In this document: one piece after another, positions 1 through 7,049 of the stretch
Position numbering within the stretch: the first letter of the stretch is position 1
Layout: each line of letters begins with the position of its first letter
Assembly: GCA_023460575.1 (NCBI GenBank)
Contig: JAEWPQ010000122.1
Coordinates: forward strand, 1 to 24,154
Reading direction: 5' to 3'
Origin: Bacillota bacterium
Lineage (GTDB): Bacteria > Bacillota > Clostridia > Lachnospirales > Lachnospiraceae
DNA: 24,154 nucleotides
Position numbers and translations under genes: made by a program
The notes under the pieces: model-generated
Databases searched by the model: none
What the model was told of the DNA's origin: nothing
What the model saw: only the letters and a program-made list of their open reading frames with translations

Positions 1-16
1 CTCCAACCCGAACCAT
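1..16 (-). CDS. possible 5' end of a divergent gene (partial)
   Basis: Only about five codons are inside the window. On the minus strand an ATG at position 16 follows an AGAGG Shine-Dalgarno (24-28) with 7 nt spacing and reads M-V-R-V-G. An ATG at 22 is also in frame but sits too close to the ribosome site. A TATAAT -10 box lies at 58-63 on the same strand with a poor -35, as expected for an activator-dependent promoter. A short V-R-V-G start is common in NAD(P)-binding oxidoreductases of the Gfo/Idh/MocA type, often divergent from AraC regulators, but five residues cannot prove this. Confidence 0.35.
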
Positions 17-86
17 AATCATTCCTCTTTTCTTTTCCTTGTTTCTTCTGTATTTCTATTATATAATTATTTTAACGCAATTTGTT

Positions 87-118
87 TGCGCAGATTGACT
101 ATAAACATGCGTAAATTG
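87..118. promoter_or_regulatory. candidate AraC operator, 21-bp direct repeat
   Basis: Two direct copies, TGCGCAGATTG (87-97) and TGCGTAAATTG (108-118), match at 9 of 11 positions and start exactly 21 bp apart, two helical turns. This is the spacing known for paired AraC-family half-sites. The proximal copy abuts the -35 position (81-86) of the minus-strand promoter whose TATAAT is at 58-63, and the pair also lies just upstream of the araC-type gene starting at 138. It would suit activation of the divergent gene plus autoregulation. A 5-bp inverted repeat, CGCAA-N5-TTGCG, lies next to it at 76-90. Confidence 0.5.
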
Positions 119-137
119 TCTATTTAAGGAGGTACCC

Positions 138-983
138 ATGAAAAAGGAAAGCCCCTATCATTACAGTGAATTTACCGATCCCATCAGCTGTGATTTCACC
201 ACCAGCAATATGGCTGGTAATGTGGATTTTCACATGCACAACAGCCATGAAATTTATCTTCTGGTAGACGGCCATATCCAGTATTTTGTAGAAAATGCAT
301 GCTATGACATGAATCCCGGCAGTTTGATTCTGTTTTCTAACCGGGAGATTCATAAAGCAATCAATACCTCCAATGAACCCTTTACCAGACTGGTGATTCA
401 TGTTAACCCATCCTACATCAGGCCTTATTGTACCCCGGCAACCAATCTCTTAGACTGCTTTCACAGAGATCCGGGAAAAAACAATTTGGTATTGCTGTCC
501 CAGGCTGAGCATGAACTTCTTATTTCCATGGCAAAAAATCTGGAGAAGGCAATAAAAAATCGCCGCCCATACGGCAGCGATTTAACAGCGTTAACGACCA
601 TTATTCAGATTCTCATACTTATTAATCAGGCCTGGCAGAATACCGGCTCTGTAAAAACAGCGCCAAGGCCTCACCGGGCACAGGCAATCATGAATTATAT
701 CGATGACCACTTAACGGAGCCCCTTACACTGGACTCCATCTCTCTAGCCTTGTCCCTTGACAAATATTATTTAAGCCACTTATTTAAATCAGAGACAGAA
801 AGCAGTATCTTCCAGTATATTGTGGTAAAGCGGGTAGCTCTGGCAAAGGAAATGCTTCTGAAAGGACATACCGTATCAGAAGCCTGCCATCTGTCAGGTT
901 TTATCGATTACTCCAACTTCATACGTACGTTCCGCCAGACAACCGGCTGTACACCGGGACAATTTAAGAGGCTTAGTCCTTAG
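138..983 (+). CDS. AraC family transcriptional regulator (cupin + HTH)
   Basis: The 281-residue protein has an N-terminal cupin-like sensing region (about residues 25-95, with H-x-H and H-E motifs around 32-38). Residues 180-280 form a C-terminal AraC DNA-binding domain with two helix-turn-helix units and the usual end motif F-R-x-x-T-G-x-T-P-x-x-F. It is a cytoplasmic regulator, probably responding to a sugar or related ligand bound in the cupin. The ATG at 138 follows an excellent AAGGAGG (126-132). It is the only plus-strand gene here and is transcribed away from a probable target gene off the left edge. It converges with the DUF6062-like gene, leaving only 14 bp between the stop codons and no evident terminator. 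Family assignment is secure; the ligand is unknown. Confidence 0.93.
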   Translation: MKKESPYHYSEFTDPISCDFTTSNMAGNVDFHMHNSHEIYLLVDGHIQYFVENACYDMNPGSLILFSNREIHKAINTSNEPFTRLVIHVNPSYIRPYCTPATNLLDCFHRDPGKNNLVLLSQAEHELLISMAKNLEKAIKNRRPYGSDLTALTTIIQILILINQAWQNTGSVKTAPRPHRAQAIMNYIDDHLTEPLTLDSISLALSLDKYYLSHLFKSETESSIFQYIVVKRVALAKEMLLKGHTVSEACHLSGFIDYSNFIRTFRQTTGCTPGQFKRLSP

Positions 984-997
984 CGTGGCAAAACAGG

Positions 998-1756
998 CTA
1001 TTTCTGCTTATAGGGAGGATCAGCCGGGTATCCTCCCCTGATTTTCTGCATACCCCGCTGAACGGCATCCTTTGACTGTTTCCAGTCCGCATCCCTGTTT
1101 AAGTAATCATATTTTTCAATAAACCAGTCTATATCACCGGAAACCCGCTCCATATTCTTAAGCATGAGCGGAAATATCACAGAATACAGCTGCTCCCGTT
1201 CTCCATCATTAAGATACCGGTCCGCCTCTCTGATCAGATCTCCAAAGTGATGAAGACAAAAGCCCTTGCTCTTTTTCAGCTTTTCTGTAAAGAAAGCATC
1301 CTTTTTATACAGATGATAAAACGTTGCGATATAACGATCATAAACTGCTAAAGACCGGTCGCAGATATAACAGGTCTTCTCTTTTCCCTCAATCCAGCGG
1401 CATATGGAATTTTCCTCTGCCTTCCTGCCGGTGATCCGGTCCTTCAGGGACTTCTTTCCGGGAGTAAAATTTTTAAATTCTACCTGCATTTCCGTAATCA
1501 TCTTCTTGTAGTAGGTTTTTAATATCCAGCCATTCCCGAGGGAATTCCCATATTCAAACATCCGCTTCTGATGGGTCCGGCAAAAACCTGCACAGTCCGT
1601 TTTCTCTCTGGTGTCACTTTCCATATAGGAAGCGCAGGATCCCAGTACGAAGTCCATCAGTTCTTCTTCCCCTTTCCGTTCCAGATAACAAAACGGGCAT
1701 TCATCGTCGGCATCCATAGCGTCATTTAAGGGAATCTCGTATAGTTTTTCCTTCAT
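998..1756 (-). CDS. Cys/His-rich protein, DUF6062-like
   Basis: A 252-residue soluble protein without a signal peptide. It carries a regular series of metal-ligand-like motifs: C20-x2-C23, C55-x3-C59-x2-H62, C129-x2-C132 and C167-x-H169-H170. These suggest two treble-clef or zinc-ribbon-like sites. I recognise the pattern as that of the uncharacterised DUF6062 family of Clostridia; no reaction is known. The ATG lies 2 nt after the stop of the response-regulator gene with an AAGG ribosome site inside that gene, so it is the third gene of the kinase/regulator operon and probably translationally coupled. Its role could be an accessory or output of that system, perhaps metal or redox sensing; this is inference only. 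Confidence 0.7.
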   Translation of the reverse strand: MKEKLYEIPLNDAMDADDECPFCYLERKGEEELMDFVLGSCASYMESDTREKTDCAGFCRTHQKRMFEYGNSLGNGWILKTYYKKMITEMQVEFKNFTPGKKSLKDRITGRKAEENSICRWIEGKEKTCYICDRSLAVYDRYIATFYHLYKKDAFFTEKLKKSKGFCLHHFGDLIREADRYLNDGEREQLYSVIFPLMLKNMERVSGDIDWFIEKYDYLNRDADWKQSKDAVQRGMQKIRGGYPADPPYKQK

Positions 1757-1758
1757 AA

Positions 1759-2448
1759 TTACACCTTAAAGCGGTAACCTACGCCCCAGATGGTCTCAAT
1801 ATACTGTGGCTTCGCCGTGTTAAATTCAATCTTTTCCCTGATCTTTTTGATATGAACCGTAACTGTGGCTATATCTCCGATGGACTCCATATCCCAGATC
1901 TTATTGAACAGTTCTTCTTTTGTATAAACATGGTTGGGGTTCTGCGCCAGGAATGTAACTAAATCAAATTCCTTCGTAGTGAAGTTTTTCTCTTCGCCAT
2001 TCACCCATACACGCCTTGCAGTCTTATCAATCTTAAGGCCGCGGATCTCGATCATCTCATTATCGGGCATACCGCTGCCAATCAGGCGCTCATAGCGGGC
2101 AAGATGTGCCTTTACGCGGGCAACCATCTCACTGGGAGAAAACGGTTTTGTAATATAATCGTCGGCACCAAGTCCAAGTCCCCTGATTTTATCAATGTCC
2201 TCTTTTTTAGCAGAAACCATGATAATGGGAGTATTCTTCACTTCACGGACCTTCCTGCATATCTCAAACCCATCCACTCCAGGAAGCATCAGATCCAGAA
2301 TGAGTAAATCAAAATCCTCATGGAGCGCTAGCTTAAGCCCTTCTTCTCCGTCATTTTCAATCTCGACTTCAAATCCGCTTAACTCCAGATAATCCTTCTC
2401 CAGCTCTGCGATGCTCTCTTCGTCTTCCACAATCAATATTCTGCTCAT
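1759..2448 (-). CDS. OmpR/PhoB-family response regulator
   Basis: A 229-residue two-domain regulator. The receiver domain (residues 1-115) shows the acidic pocket E8/D9, phospho-acceptor D52, S79 and K100. The C-terminal winged-helix DNA-binding domain (about 130-228) ends with the typical W-G-V-G-Y-R-F motif. It is the cytoplasmic partner of the histidine kinase encoded immediately upstream. Its ATG overlaps the kinase stop codon in an ATGA arrangement (2445-2448), implying coupled translation and a fixed kinase:regulator ratio. Target genes are not visible. Length and motifs are complete, so it should be functional. Confidence 0.95.
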   Translation of the reverse strand: MSRILIVEDEESIAELEKDYLELSGFEVEIENDGEEGLKLALHEDFDLLILDLMLPGVDGFEICRKVREVKNTPIIMVSAKKEDIDKIRGLGLGADDYITKPFSPSEMVARVKAHLARYERLIGSGMPDNEMIEIRGLKIDKTARRVWVNGEEKNFTTKEFDLVTFLAQNPNHVYTKEELFNKIWDMESIGDIATVTVHIKKIREKIEFNTAKPQYIETIWGVGYRFKV

Positions 2449-3941
2449 TCCTGCATGACCTCCTGGTATTTTCTTAAAACAAAGTGTATTTCAGTTCCAA
2501 TTCCTTCCTTGCTGGTGGCCCAGATTCTGCCTCCATGATCCTCAATAATTTTCTTAACGATGGACAGACCGATTCCGCTTCCTCCCTGGGAAGAATTTCT
2601 TGAGGAATCAGTCCGGTAGAAGCGGTCAAAAATGCTGGGTAAGTCCTTAGCAGGAATTCCCCTTCCATTGTCTTCAATCTCCACCTGTATAAAATCACCC
2701 ACATCCTTAATCCGGATATTGATGATGCCGCTTTTCTTATCCATATATTTTACAGAATTGCTGATAATGTTGTTGATGACCCTTCGCATCTGCTCTGCAT
2801 CTGCTATTATAATCACATCATTATCTACATAGTTAAAATAACCAAGCTCAATGCTTCTCGCCTCCATCTCAAGCCCTACCTCGTCGATGCAGTCACCAAA
2901 ATAATTGGACACATTAATTTTGGAAAACGTATAAGGAATCTTATTGGTATCAATCTTGGAATAAAAGGTCAGTTCATCAATCAGCTTATCCATATCGTTG
3001 GCTTTGTTGTAGATTGTACGGATATAACGGTCCAGCTTCTCAGGTGATGAGGCAACCCCATCCATAATCCCCTCCACATATCCTTTGATGGCAGTTATGG
3101 GAGTCTTTAGATCATGGGAAATATTGCTGATCAGTTCCTTGTTCTCTTTGTCGTACTGCACCTTTTCCTCCGCTGATTCCTTTAAGCGGATTCTCATCTC
3201 TTCAAAATCCTGGCAGAGCTGGCCGATCTCATCATCATTCTCTACCTCAAGGTTAAAATCCAGGTTTCCGTCCTTGATCTTCTTGGTGGCAACCTGAAGC
3301 CGTCCCAAAGGACTTACAACTGACCGGTATACCCACATCATCAGAATCGCATCCGTAAATAATATGATCATAATAGCTGCAAACAGCATCTCTGCCATCA
3401 TAACCTTTATTTCAGGAAGAAGACCGTCTACGTTGGATACGATGAAAACACTTCCTGTTTCCTGGTCTGAATACAGGAAGTCCATCTGCTTTACAAGATG
3501 CTGCGTCTCCCCATCCAGATAAATAGCACCGTCAAGTGTACTGTCTATCTCTTCGTACCTGGGCAGCTGTTCGTAAATTCCCTGAGTAATATGGCTGTTG
3601 CCGTCAAAAATCAGAGTATTTCCTTTTCGCACAATCATATAGGCATATTTGGATGCCAGGTTATCATTCAGCTTTTGTAAAAAATCCTGATCATCAAACT
3701 GGTCAGGATCGCTTTGTAATATCTTGCTGATCTCTTTTTGGGTTTCTCTGGTTAAACGGTTAAATATCTGCAGTGAGTTGCCGGATAAAAGATCCACGTG
3801 CTCCGTTAAATTATAGGCTTTGCGAAAAGCCTTCATCTGATAGCTTCCCAAACCTGCCACCACTGCAAAAATCATGGTCAGAGGAATGACCGTTATGATT
3901 ATAAACGCTACGACCAGGCGTGTTCTTAATTTTAGTTTCAC
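2445..3941 (-). CDS. membrane sensor histidine kinase (HAMP, HisKA, HATPase)
   Basis: A 498-residue kinase. One membrane helix lies near residues 8-30 and a second near 182-205, flanking a roughly 150-residue extracytoplasmic sensor region. HAMP linker follows at about 206-258. The HisKA dimerisation helix has the phospho-acceptor H276 in a S-H-D-L-K-T-P motif. The ATPase domain has an N box near 386-399, D-N-G-R-G at 424-428 and G-S-G-I-G-L-S at 455-461. All catalytic boxes are intact. Translation starts at a GTG (3939-3941); GGGAGA upstream is the likely ribosome site. It heads the three-gene operon with the response regulator and the DUF6062-like protein. The signal is unknown, since the extracellular domain has no motif I recognise. 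Confidence 0.94.
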   Translation of the reverse strand: MKLKLRTRLVVAFIIITVIPLTMIFAVVAGLGSYQMKAFRKAYNLTEHVDLLSGNSLQIFNRLTRETQKEISKILQSDPDQFDDQDFLQKLNDNLASKYAYMIVRKGNTLIFDGNSHITQGIYEQLPRYEEIDSTLDGAIYLDGETQHLVKQMDFLYSDQETGSVFIVSNVDGLLPEIKVMMAEMLFAAIMIILFTDAILMMWVYRSVVSPLGRLQVATKKIKDGNLDFNLEVENDDEIGQLCQDFEEMRIRLKESAEEKVQYDKENKELISNISHDLKTPITAIKGYVEGIMDGVASSPEKLDRYIRTIYNKANDMDKLIDELTFYSKIDTNKIPYTFSKINVSNYFGDCIDEVGLEMEARSIELGYFNYVDNDVIIIADAEQMRRVINNIISNSVKYMDKKSGIINIRIKDVGDFIQVEIEDNGRGIPAKDLPSIFDRFYRTDSSRNSSQGGSGIGLSIVKKIIEDHGGRIWATSKEGIGTEIHFVLRKYQEVMQE

Positions 3942-4002
3942 CTTTTCGTCTCTCCCACGTTATCTATGATTTTATAACAAAAATTTAATATTACGTAAAG
4001 GT

Positions 4003-4011
4003 ATTATAACA
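4003..4011 (-). promoter_or_regulatory. extended -10 promoter for the two-component operon
   Basis: On the minus strand TGTTATAAT (TG at 4011-4010, TATAAT at 4008-4003) forms a perfect extended -10 element. The -35 region is AT-rich with no good TTGACA. It lies about 60 bp upstream of the kinase start, in the AT-rich gap 3942-4083 that holds nothing else I can identify. Confidence 0.55.
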
Positions 4012-4083
4012 CACATAGCTCTCAAAATTTATAAAACAATTCTAAAATTTAAGACTTTCTTTCATTTTATTACTTTCTCGTGG

Positions 4084-4136
4084 AAAAAGGGACCGCTGCC
4101 CATAAGTCCAGATTGAACTTATGGGGCAACGGTCCC
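4084..4136 (-). terminator. Rho-independent terminator of the EIIA-pfkB-dehydrogenase unit
   Basis: A long stem is formed by 4089-4106 and 4118-4136, with GGGACCG/CGGTCCC at the base and CCCATAAG/CTTATGGG at the top, one mismatch and a bulge. On the minus strand it is followed by UUUUU (4088-4084). It lies 44 bp downstream of the dehydrogenase stop codon. Confidence 0.85.
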
Positions 4137-4179
4137 TTCTTAGCAGGGTTGATTTTACCTGCAAATATTCTGCCCTTAT

Positions 4180-5454
4180 TTATAATTCCTTTGGATCAAT
4201 ACCAAAATGATCAAAAAGGATCTTTTCCGCTTCCCCGTTCCATAATCCCTTATGGGCTTTACAGGATTCACTGAGTTTTTTAAACAGCGGCTCAGTCTTT
4301 CCCAGCTCTTCAAATTCGTCTATTGCTGTTAAAGGCATATCAAATTGTGTATAAGTTAATTTTTTTCCTCCGGGTATGGAAGGCAGATTTTTTGTCGCCT
4401 CTGCAATGCTGTCAATTCCTCCCACATGAGTTACCATAACAGCCGCTTCTATGGCTCCTTTGGCCGACAGCTGGTTTGCCTCTACCAGATCATCTGTGTT
4501 ACCGCCTGTGGTTCCCATAATATGTGTACTTGTGTAGTGGCAGTTGTAAAGATTGATTTCCGCCTTAAACTGGCTGTCGGAAGGACCTGCAAAAAAGTTC
4601 ATACAGCCGTCAAAGGCGAGTAGCTTATCTCCCATTTCCGCAACTTCTTTTACAGGAACATAAACAAATACATCATCATAGCCATGATCCTGGGTAATGG
4701 CCAGAAGTTCCGCAATGGGATCACCCATTTTCGCTGTATTAACATAGAGAAGCTCAATTCCTCTCTCCAGGGCAGACTCCTCGGAAATCACTTCCTTTGC
4801 CCGTGCAATCCGGTCATCACTGATATCTGTAACTACAATCCTTTTTGGTTTATTTTCAAACTGCAGGCCATAGCTGACCGCTCCCAGTCCCATGGGGCCG
4901 CATCCACCCATAATCAGGATGTTTCCATCAGTTTTGGTTCCCATGGCATGATCATAATTTCTTTTGTTTGTATGATAATTGGCATGGAATCCGCCAATGA
5001 TGCAGCTCATCGGCTCTCCCAGTGAGGCTTCAAAGAAGCTCTCCCCTGTATAATCAAGAAGGCAGCCCAACTCCATGACCTCGTTTGGCATAATGCAGTA
5101 AGTACAGGCTCCTCCGCAGAATTCATAAGAATATCCCGGCGAATCCAGCTTTCCCATGTAATTTAATGCTGGCTGCAGAGAAAACTTCTGCCCTGGCTGA
5201 AACTGATCCTTCCACTTGTTCCCAACCTCTACGATGAGCCCCGAGCATTCATGACCGACAATTACCGGATTGGTATCCATATTCTGAGGTGCCCTTTTAT
5301 GCTTTTTCCCCTGCTTTACCAGCTTGTAGGTGGACATACAGATACTGTCGCTCAGAATTTTCACAAGAATTTCATCTTCCTTAATCTGGGGAAGTTCAAA
5401 CTCCTCCAGTCTCAAATCATCTGTACCATACATTCTTACCGCTTTTGTTTTCAT
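4180..5454 (-). CDS. Zn-dependent dehydrogenase, L-sorbose-1-phosphate reductase (SorE)-like
   Basis: A 424-residue medium-chain dehydrogenase. Catalytic-zinc ligands are recognisable as C39 (in S-I-C-M-S), H68-E69 (G-H-E) and E147 (L-G-E-P). The nucleotide-binding motif G-G-C-G-P-M-G is at 183-189 with an acidic residue (D210) after the second strand. Length and the S-I-C-M-S / Y-S-Y-x-F-C-G-G / L-G-E-P-M-S-C pattern resemble SorE, which interconverts L-sorbose-1-phosphate and glucitol-6-phosphate, rather than ordinary alcohol dehydrogenases. I chose ATG 5454, which has GGAGG 8 nt upstream, over an in-frame TTG at 5469. It is the last gene of the EIIA-pfkB unit and ends at a strong terminator. 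In this setting it probably acts on a PTS-delivered hexitol phosphate. Family is fairly sure; substrate is not. Confidence 0.8.
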   Translation of the reverse strand: MKTKAVRMYGTDDLRLEEFELPQIKEDEILVKILSDSICMSTYKLVKQGKKHKRAPQNMDTNPVIVGHECSGLIVEVGNKWKDQFQPGQKFSLQPALNYMGKLDSPGYSYEFCGGACTYCIMPNEVMELGCLLDYTGESFFEASLGEPMSCIIGGFHANYHTNKRNYDHAMGTKTDGNILIMGGCGPMGLGAVSYGLQFENKPKRIVVTDISDDRIARAKEVISEESALERGIELLYVNTAKMGDPIAELLAITQDHGYDDVFVYVPVKEVAEMGDKLLAFDGCMNFFAGPSDSQFKAEINLYNCHYTSTHIMGTTGGNTDDLVEANQLSAKGAIEAAVMVTHVGGIDSIAEATKNLPSIPGGKKLTYTQFDMPLTAIDEFEELGKTEPLFKKLSESCKAHKGLWNGEAEKILFDHFGIDPKEL

Positions 5455-5490
5455 ATTTCCATCCTCCAACCTTATTCATGAATTTAAACA

Positions 5491-6420
5491 TTAAATTTCC
5501 AACAGTTGTACCTGCGTCACCAGTTCATCAACCAGACTGCGTTGAGGCGGCTTTGTTCCAATGCTGGTTACTGCACCTGCAGAAGCCCCCATGCATAAAC
5601 AAATGCAGGTTTCAAGAGGAAGCTTTTTATCCCAGCTGTATGCCATGGCAGCAACCAGGGCATCCCCGGCGCCTACGGTGGAATGGGCCTTTACCTTAAG
5701 TCCCGGACAACGGTACCGTTTTTCATTTGTTAAAAAAATGGCTCCCATCTGTCCAAGGGATATCGCAGCCATGGAAGCTCCGTGATTAAGAAGCTCTTCC
5801 CCCATGGATACCAGTTCCTGCTCGGAAGCTCTGTAATCCATCTGATAATGCCGTTCCAGTTCTGAACGGTTGGGTTTTAACATATCCGGCTTTCCTTTTA
5901 AGGATTCAGAAAACAACGCGCCGTCTGCATCCAGTAAAACCTTTGCCCCTTTTTGATGAACCATCTCCGTAATCCTACGGTATATATCCGTTGGTATTCC
6001 CGCCGGTATACTCCCTGCCAGTACAAACAGAGTATCAGGATTTGCATAGCCGTCCAGCCTGCTAAGCAGATCATCAAGCTGTTCCTTTGATACCTCCGGT
6101 CCAGGCTCATTAAGTTCTGTCACCTCTCCGGTTTCCTCCACCACCTTTAAATTCGTTCTCGTCTCCCCTTTTACATCTACGAATTCAGTCTTAAGGCCAA
6201 GGTCAGTCAGGACCTGCCTGATGATGGTGCCACTGGTTCCTCCCACAAAACCTGTTGCAATGCTCTCTCCTCCTAATTCTCTGATTGTCTTGGAAACATT
6301 AATGCCTTTCCCTCCGGCATCAATTTCCACCCGCTTTATTCTGTTTAAATCTCCCCGTTCAAATTTTCCAATATCCACTGTTTTATCTATGGCAGGATTC
6401 ATGGTTACTGTAACAATCAT
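5491..6420 (-). CDS. fruK: PfkB-family kinase, probable 1-phosphofructokinase
   Basis: A 309-residue PfkB/ribokinase-fold kinase. The N-terminal G-G-K-G-x-N-V signature is at about 37-42. The segment around residues 88-107 (T-R-T-N-L-K-V-V, then T-E-L-N-E-P-G-P) is typical of FruK/LacC-type sugar-phosphate kinases. The C-terminal catalytic motif G-A-G-D is at 250-253, with D253 as the catalytic base. Expected reaction: fructose-1-phosphate + ATP -> fructose-1,6-bisphosphate in the cytoplasm; tagatose-6-phosphate kinase (LacC) is the main alternative. The ATG overlaps the EIIA stop codon (ATGA, 6417-6420), so the two are translationally coupled. The dehydrogenase follows after 36 bp. There is no fructose-specific EIIBC nearby, so its substrate is probably made by the neighbouring dehydrogenase. 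Confidence 0.85.
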   Translation of the reverse strand: MIVTVTMNPAIDKTVDIGKFERGDLNRIKRVEIDAGGKGINVSKTIRELGGESIATGFVGGTSGTIIRQVLTDLGLKTEFVDVKGETRTNLKVVEETGEVTELNEPGPEVSKEQLDDLLSRLDGYANPDTLFVLAGSIPAGIPTDIYRRITEMVHQKGAKVLLDADGALFSESLKGKPDMLKPNRSELERHYQMDYRASEQELVSMGEELLNHGASMAAISLGQMGAIFLTNEKRYRCPGLKVKAHSTVGAGDALVAAMAYSWDKKLPLETCICLCMGASAGAVTSIGTKPPQRSLVDELVTQVQLLEI

Positions 6421-6887
6421 TTAGAACACCCCTTTCCGGTAAACATGGTATAGATTTCCTGTGCGCTGCAGCTGGTGATCCGGTTCACATCATCCGGATC
6501 AGCAAGGCACTGTGCAATGACGGAAAGTATCTCCAAATGCTCCTCTCCTGCTCCTGCGATTCCTATGACCAGTTTCACCATCTCTCCTCCCCAGTCCGTT
6601 CCGACAGGAAACACCATGACTGCAATGCCGGAGCGTCTGATGTTTTTTTTCGCTTCCTCCACACCGTGGGGAAGCGCGATCCCATTGCCAATGTTGGTAG
6701 AAAAGGTCAGCTCCCGCCGGAGCATTGCCTCTATATAGGACTCATCCACACAGCCGCTTTCACAAAGCATTCTTCCCACTTCCCTTATGACTGTCTCTTT
6801 ATCTCCAGGTCTGCAATTCAAACGGATATTCCCAGGTTCCAGAAGTTCTGTATTCTTTTCTTTATTTTTTTTTCCGTATCCAAACAC
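6417..6887 (-). CDS. PTS EIIA, fructose/mannitol family (MtlF-like)
   Basis: A 156-residue stand-alone EIIA. The phosphorylated histidine is H74 in the I-A-L-P-H-G motif, and the second active-site histidine is H117 in E-E-H-L-E-I-L. It accepts phosphate from HPr-P and passes it to the EIIB cysteine of the membrane components encoded in the adjacent unit. The first 12 residues are a Lys-rich extension. Translation starts at GTG (6885-6887) with GGAGGGG 6 nt upstream. It is the first gene of its own transcription unit, with a promoter and operator upstream, although its EIIC/EIIB partners belong to the other unit. Length and motifs are complete. Confidence 0.92.
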   Translation of the reverse strand: MFGYGKKNKEKNTELLEPGNIRLNCRPGDKETVIREVGRMLCESGCVDESYIEAMLRRELTFSTNIGNGIALPHGVEEAKKNIRRSGIAVMVFPVGTDWGGEMVKLVIGIAGAGEEHLEILSVIAQCLADPDDVNRITSCSAQEIYTMFTGKGCSK

Positions 6888-6919
6888 GATAATCCCCTCC
6901 TCTGCTGGTGTTCTATTAA

Positions 6920-6949
6920 ATTATAGGGTCTTTATCTTATCTTTTTCAA
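6920..6949 (-). promoter_or_regulatory. promoter of the EIIA-pfkB-dehydrogenase unit
   Basis: Minus-strand TTGAAA (6949-6944), 18 bp, TATAAT (6925-6920), about 33 bp upstream of the EIIA start. The wide 18-bp spacer and the operator 16 bp upstream of the -35 match the promoter at 12049-12078 exactly. Confidence 0.75.
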
Positions 6950-6965
6950 CGAAAACAAAATGGCA

Positions 6966-6990
6966 TTTGGCGCCATTAGTTGGCGCCAAA
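6966..6990. promoter_or_regulatory. inverted-repeat operator, copy B
   Basis: A perfect inverted repeat, TTTGGCGCC - 7 bp - GGCGCCAAA. It is centred near -65 relative to the expected start, with its edge 16 bp from the -35 box, a position typical of an activator site. It resembles copy A at 12095-12118. The likely binder is the MtlR-type activator encoded immediately upstream (7050-9155). It lies downstream of that gene's terminator, so it is not part of the terminator. Confidence 0.7.
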
Positions 6991-7002
6991 ACTAAAAAGC
7001 AC

Positions 7003-7031
7003 AAAAAAAACCAGGTTCTTTACGAACCCGG
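7003..7031 (-). terminator. terminator after the MtlR-type gene
   Basis: On the minus strand an 8-bp stem CCGGGTTC/GAACCTGG (7031-7024 with 7018-7011, one G-U pair) with a 5-nt loop is followed by eight U (7010-7003). The wobble would be an A-C mismatch on the plus strand, so it is directional. It starts 19 bp after the stop codon at 7050 and separates the two PTS transcription units. Confidence 0.88.
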
Positions 7032-7049
7032 CTTTCCTGCTTTTACGCC

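Noticed and set aside
6537..6926. 129-codon plus-strand open frame
   Set aside because: It lies antisense over the EIIA gene and its promoter, has no ribosome site, and encodes no recognisable domain. The opposite-strand gene has clear active-site motifs.
6966..6990. Palindromes near the BglG-family gene as RNA antiterminator (RAT) sites
   Set aside because: Both copies lie upstream of the promoters, not in the transcribed leader, and the regulator has DNA-binding HTH domains rather than the CAT RNA-binding domain of BglG/LicT.
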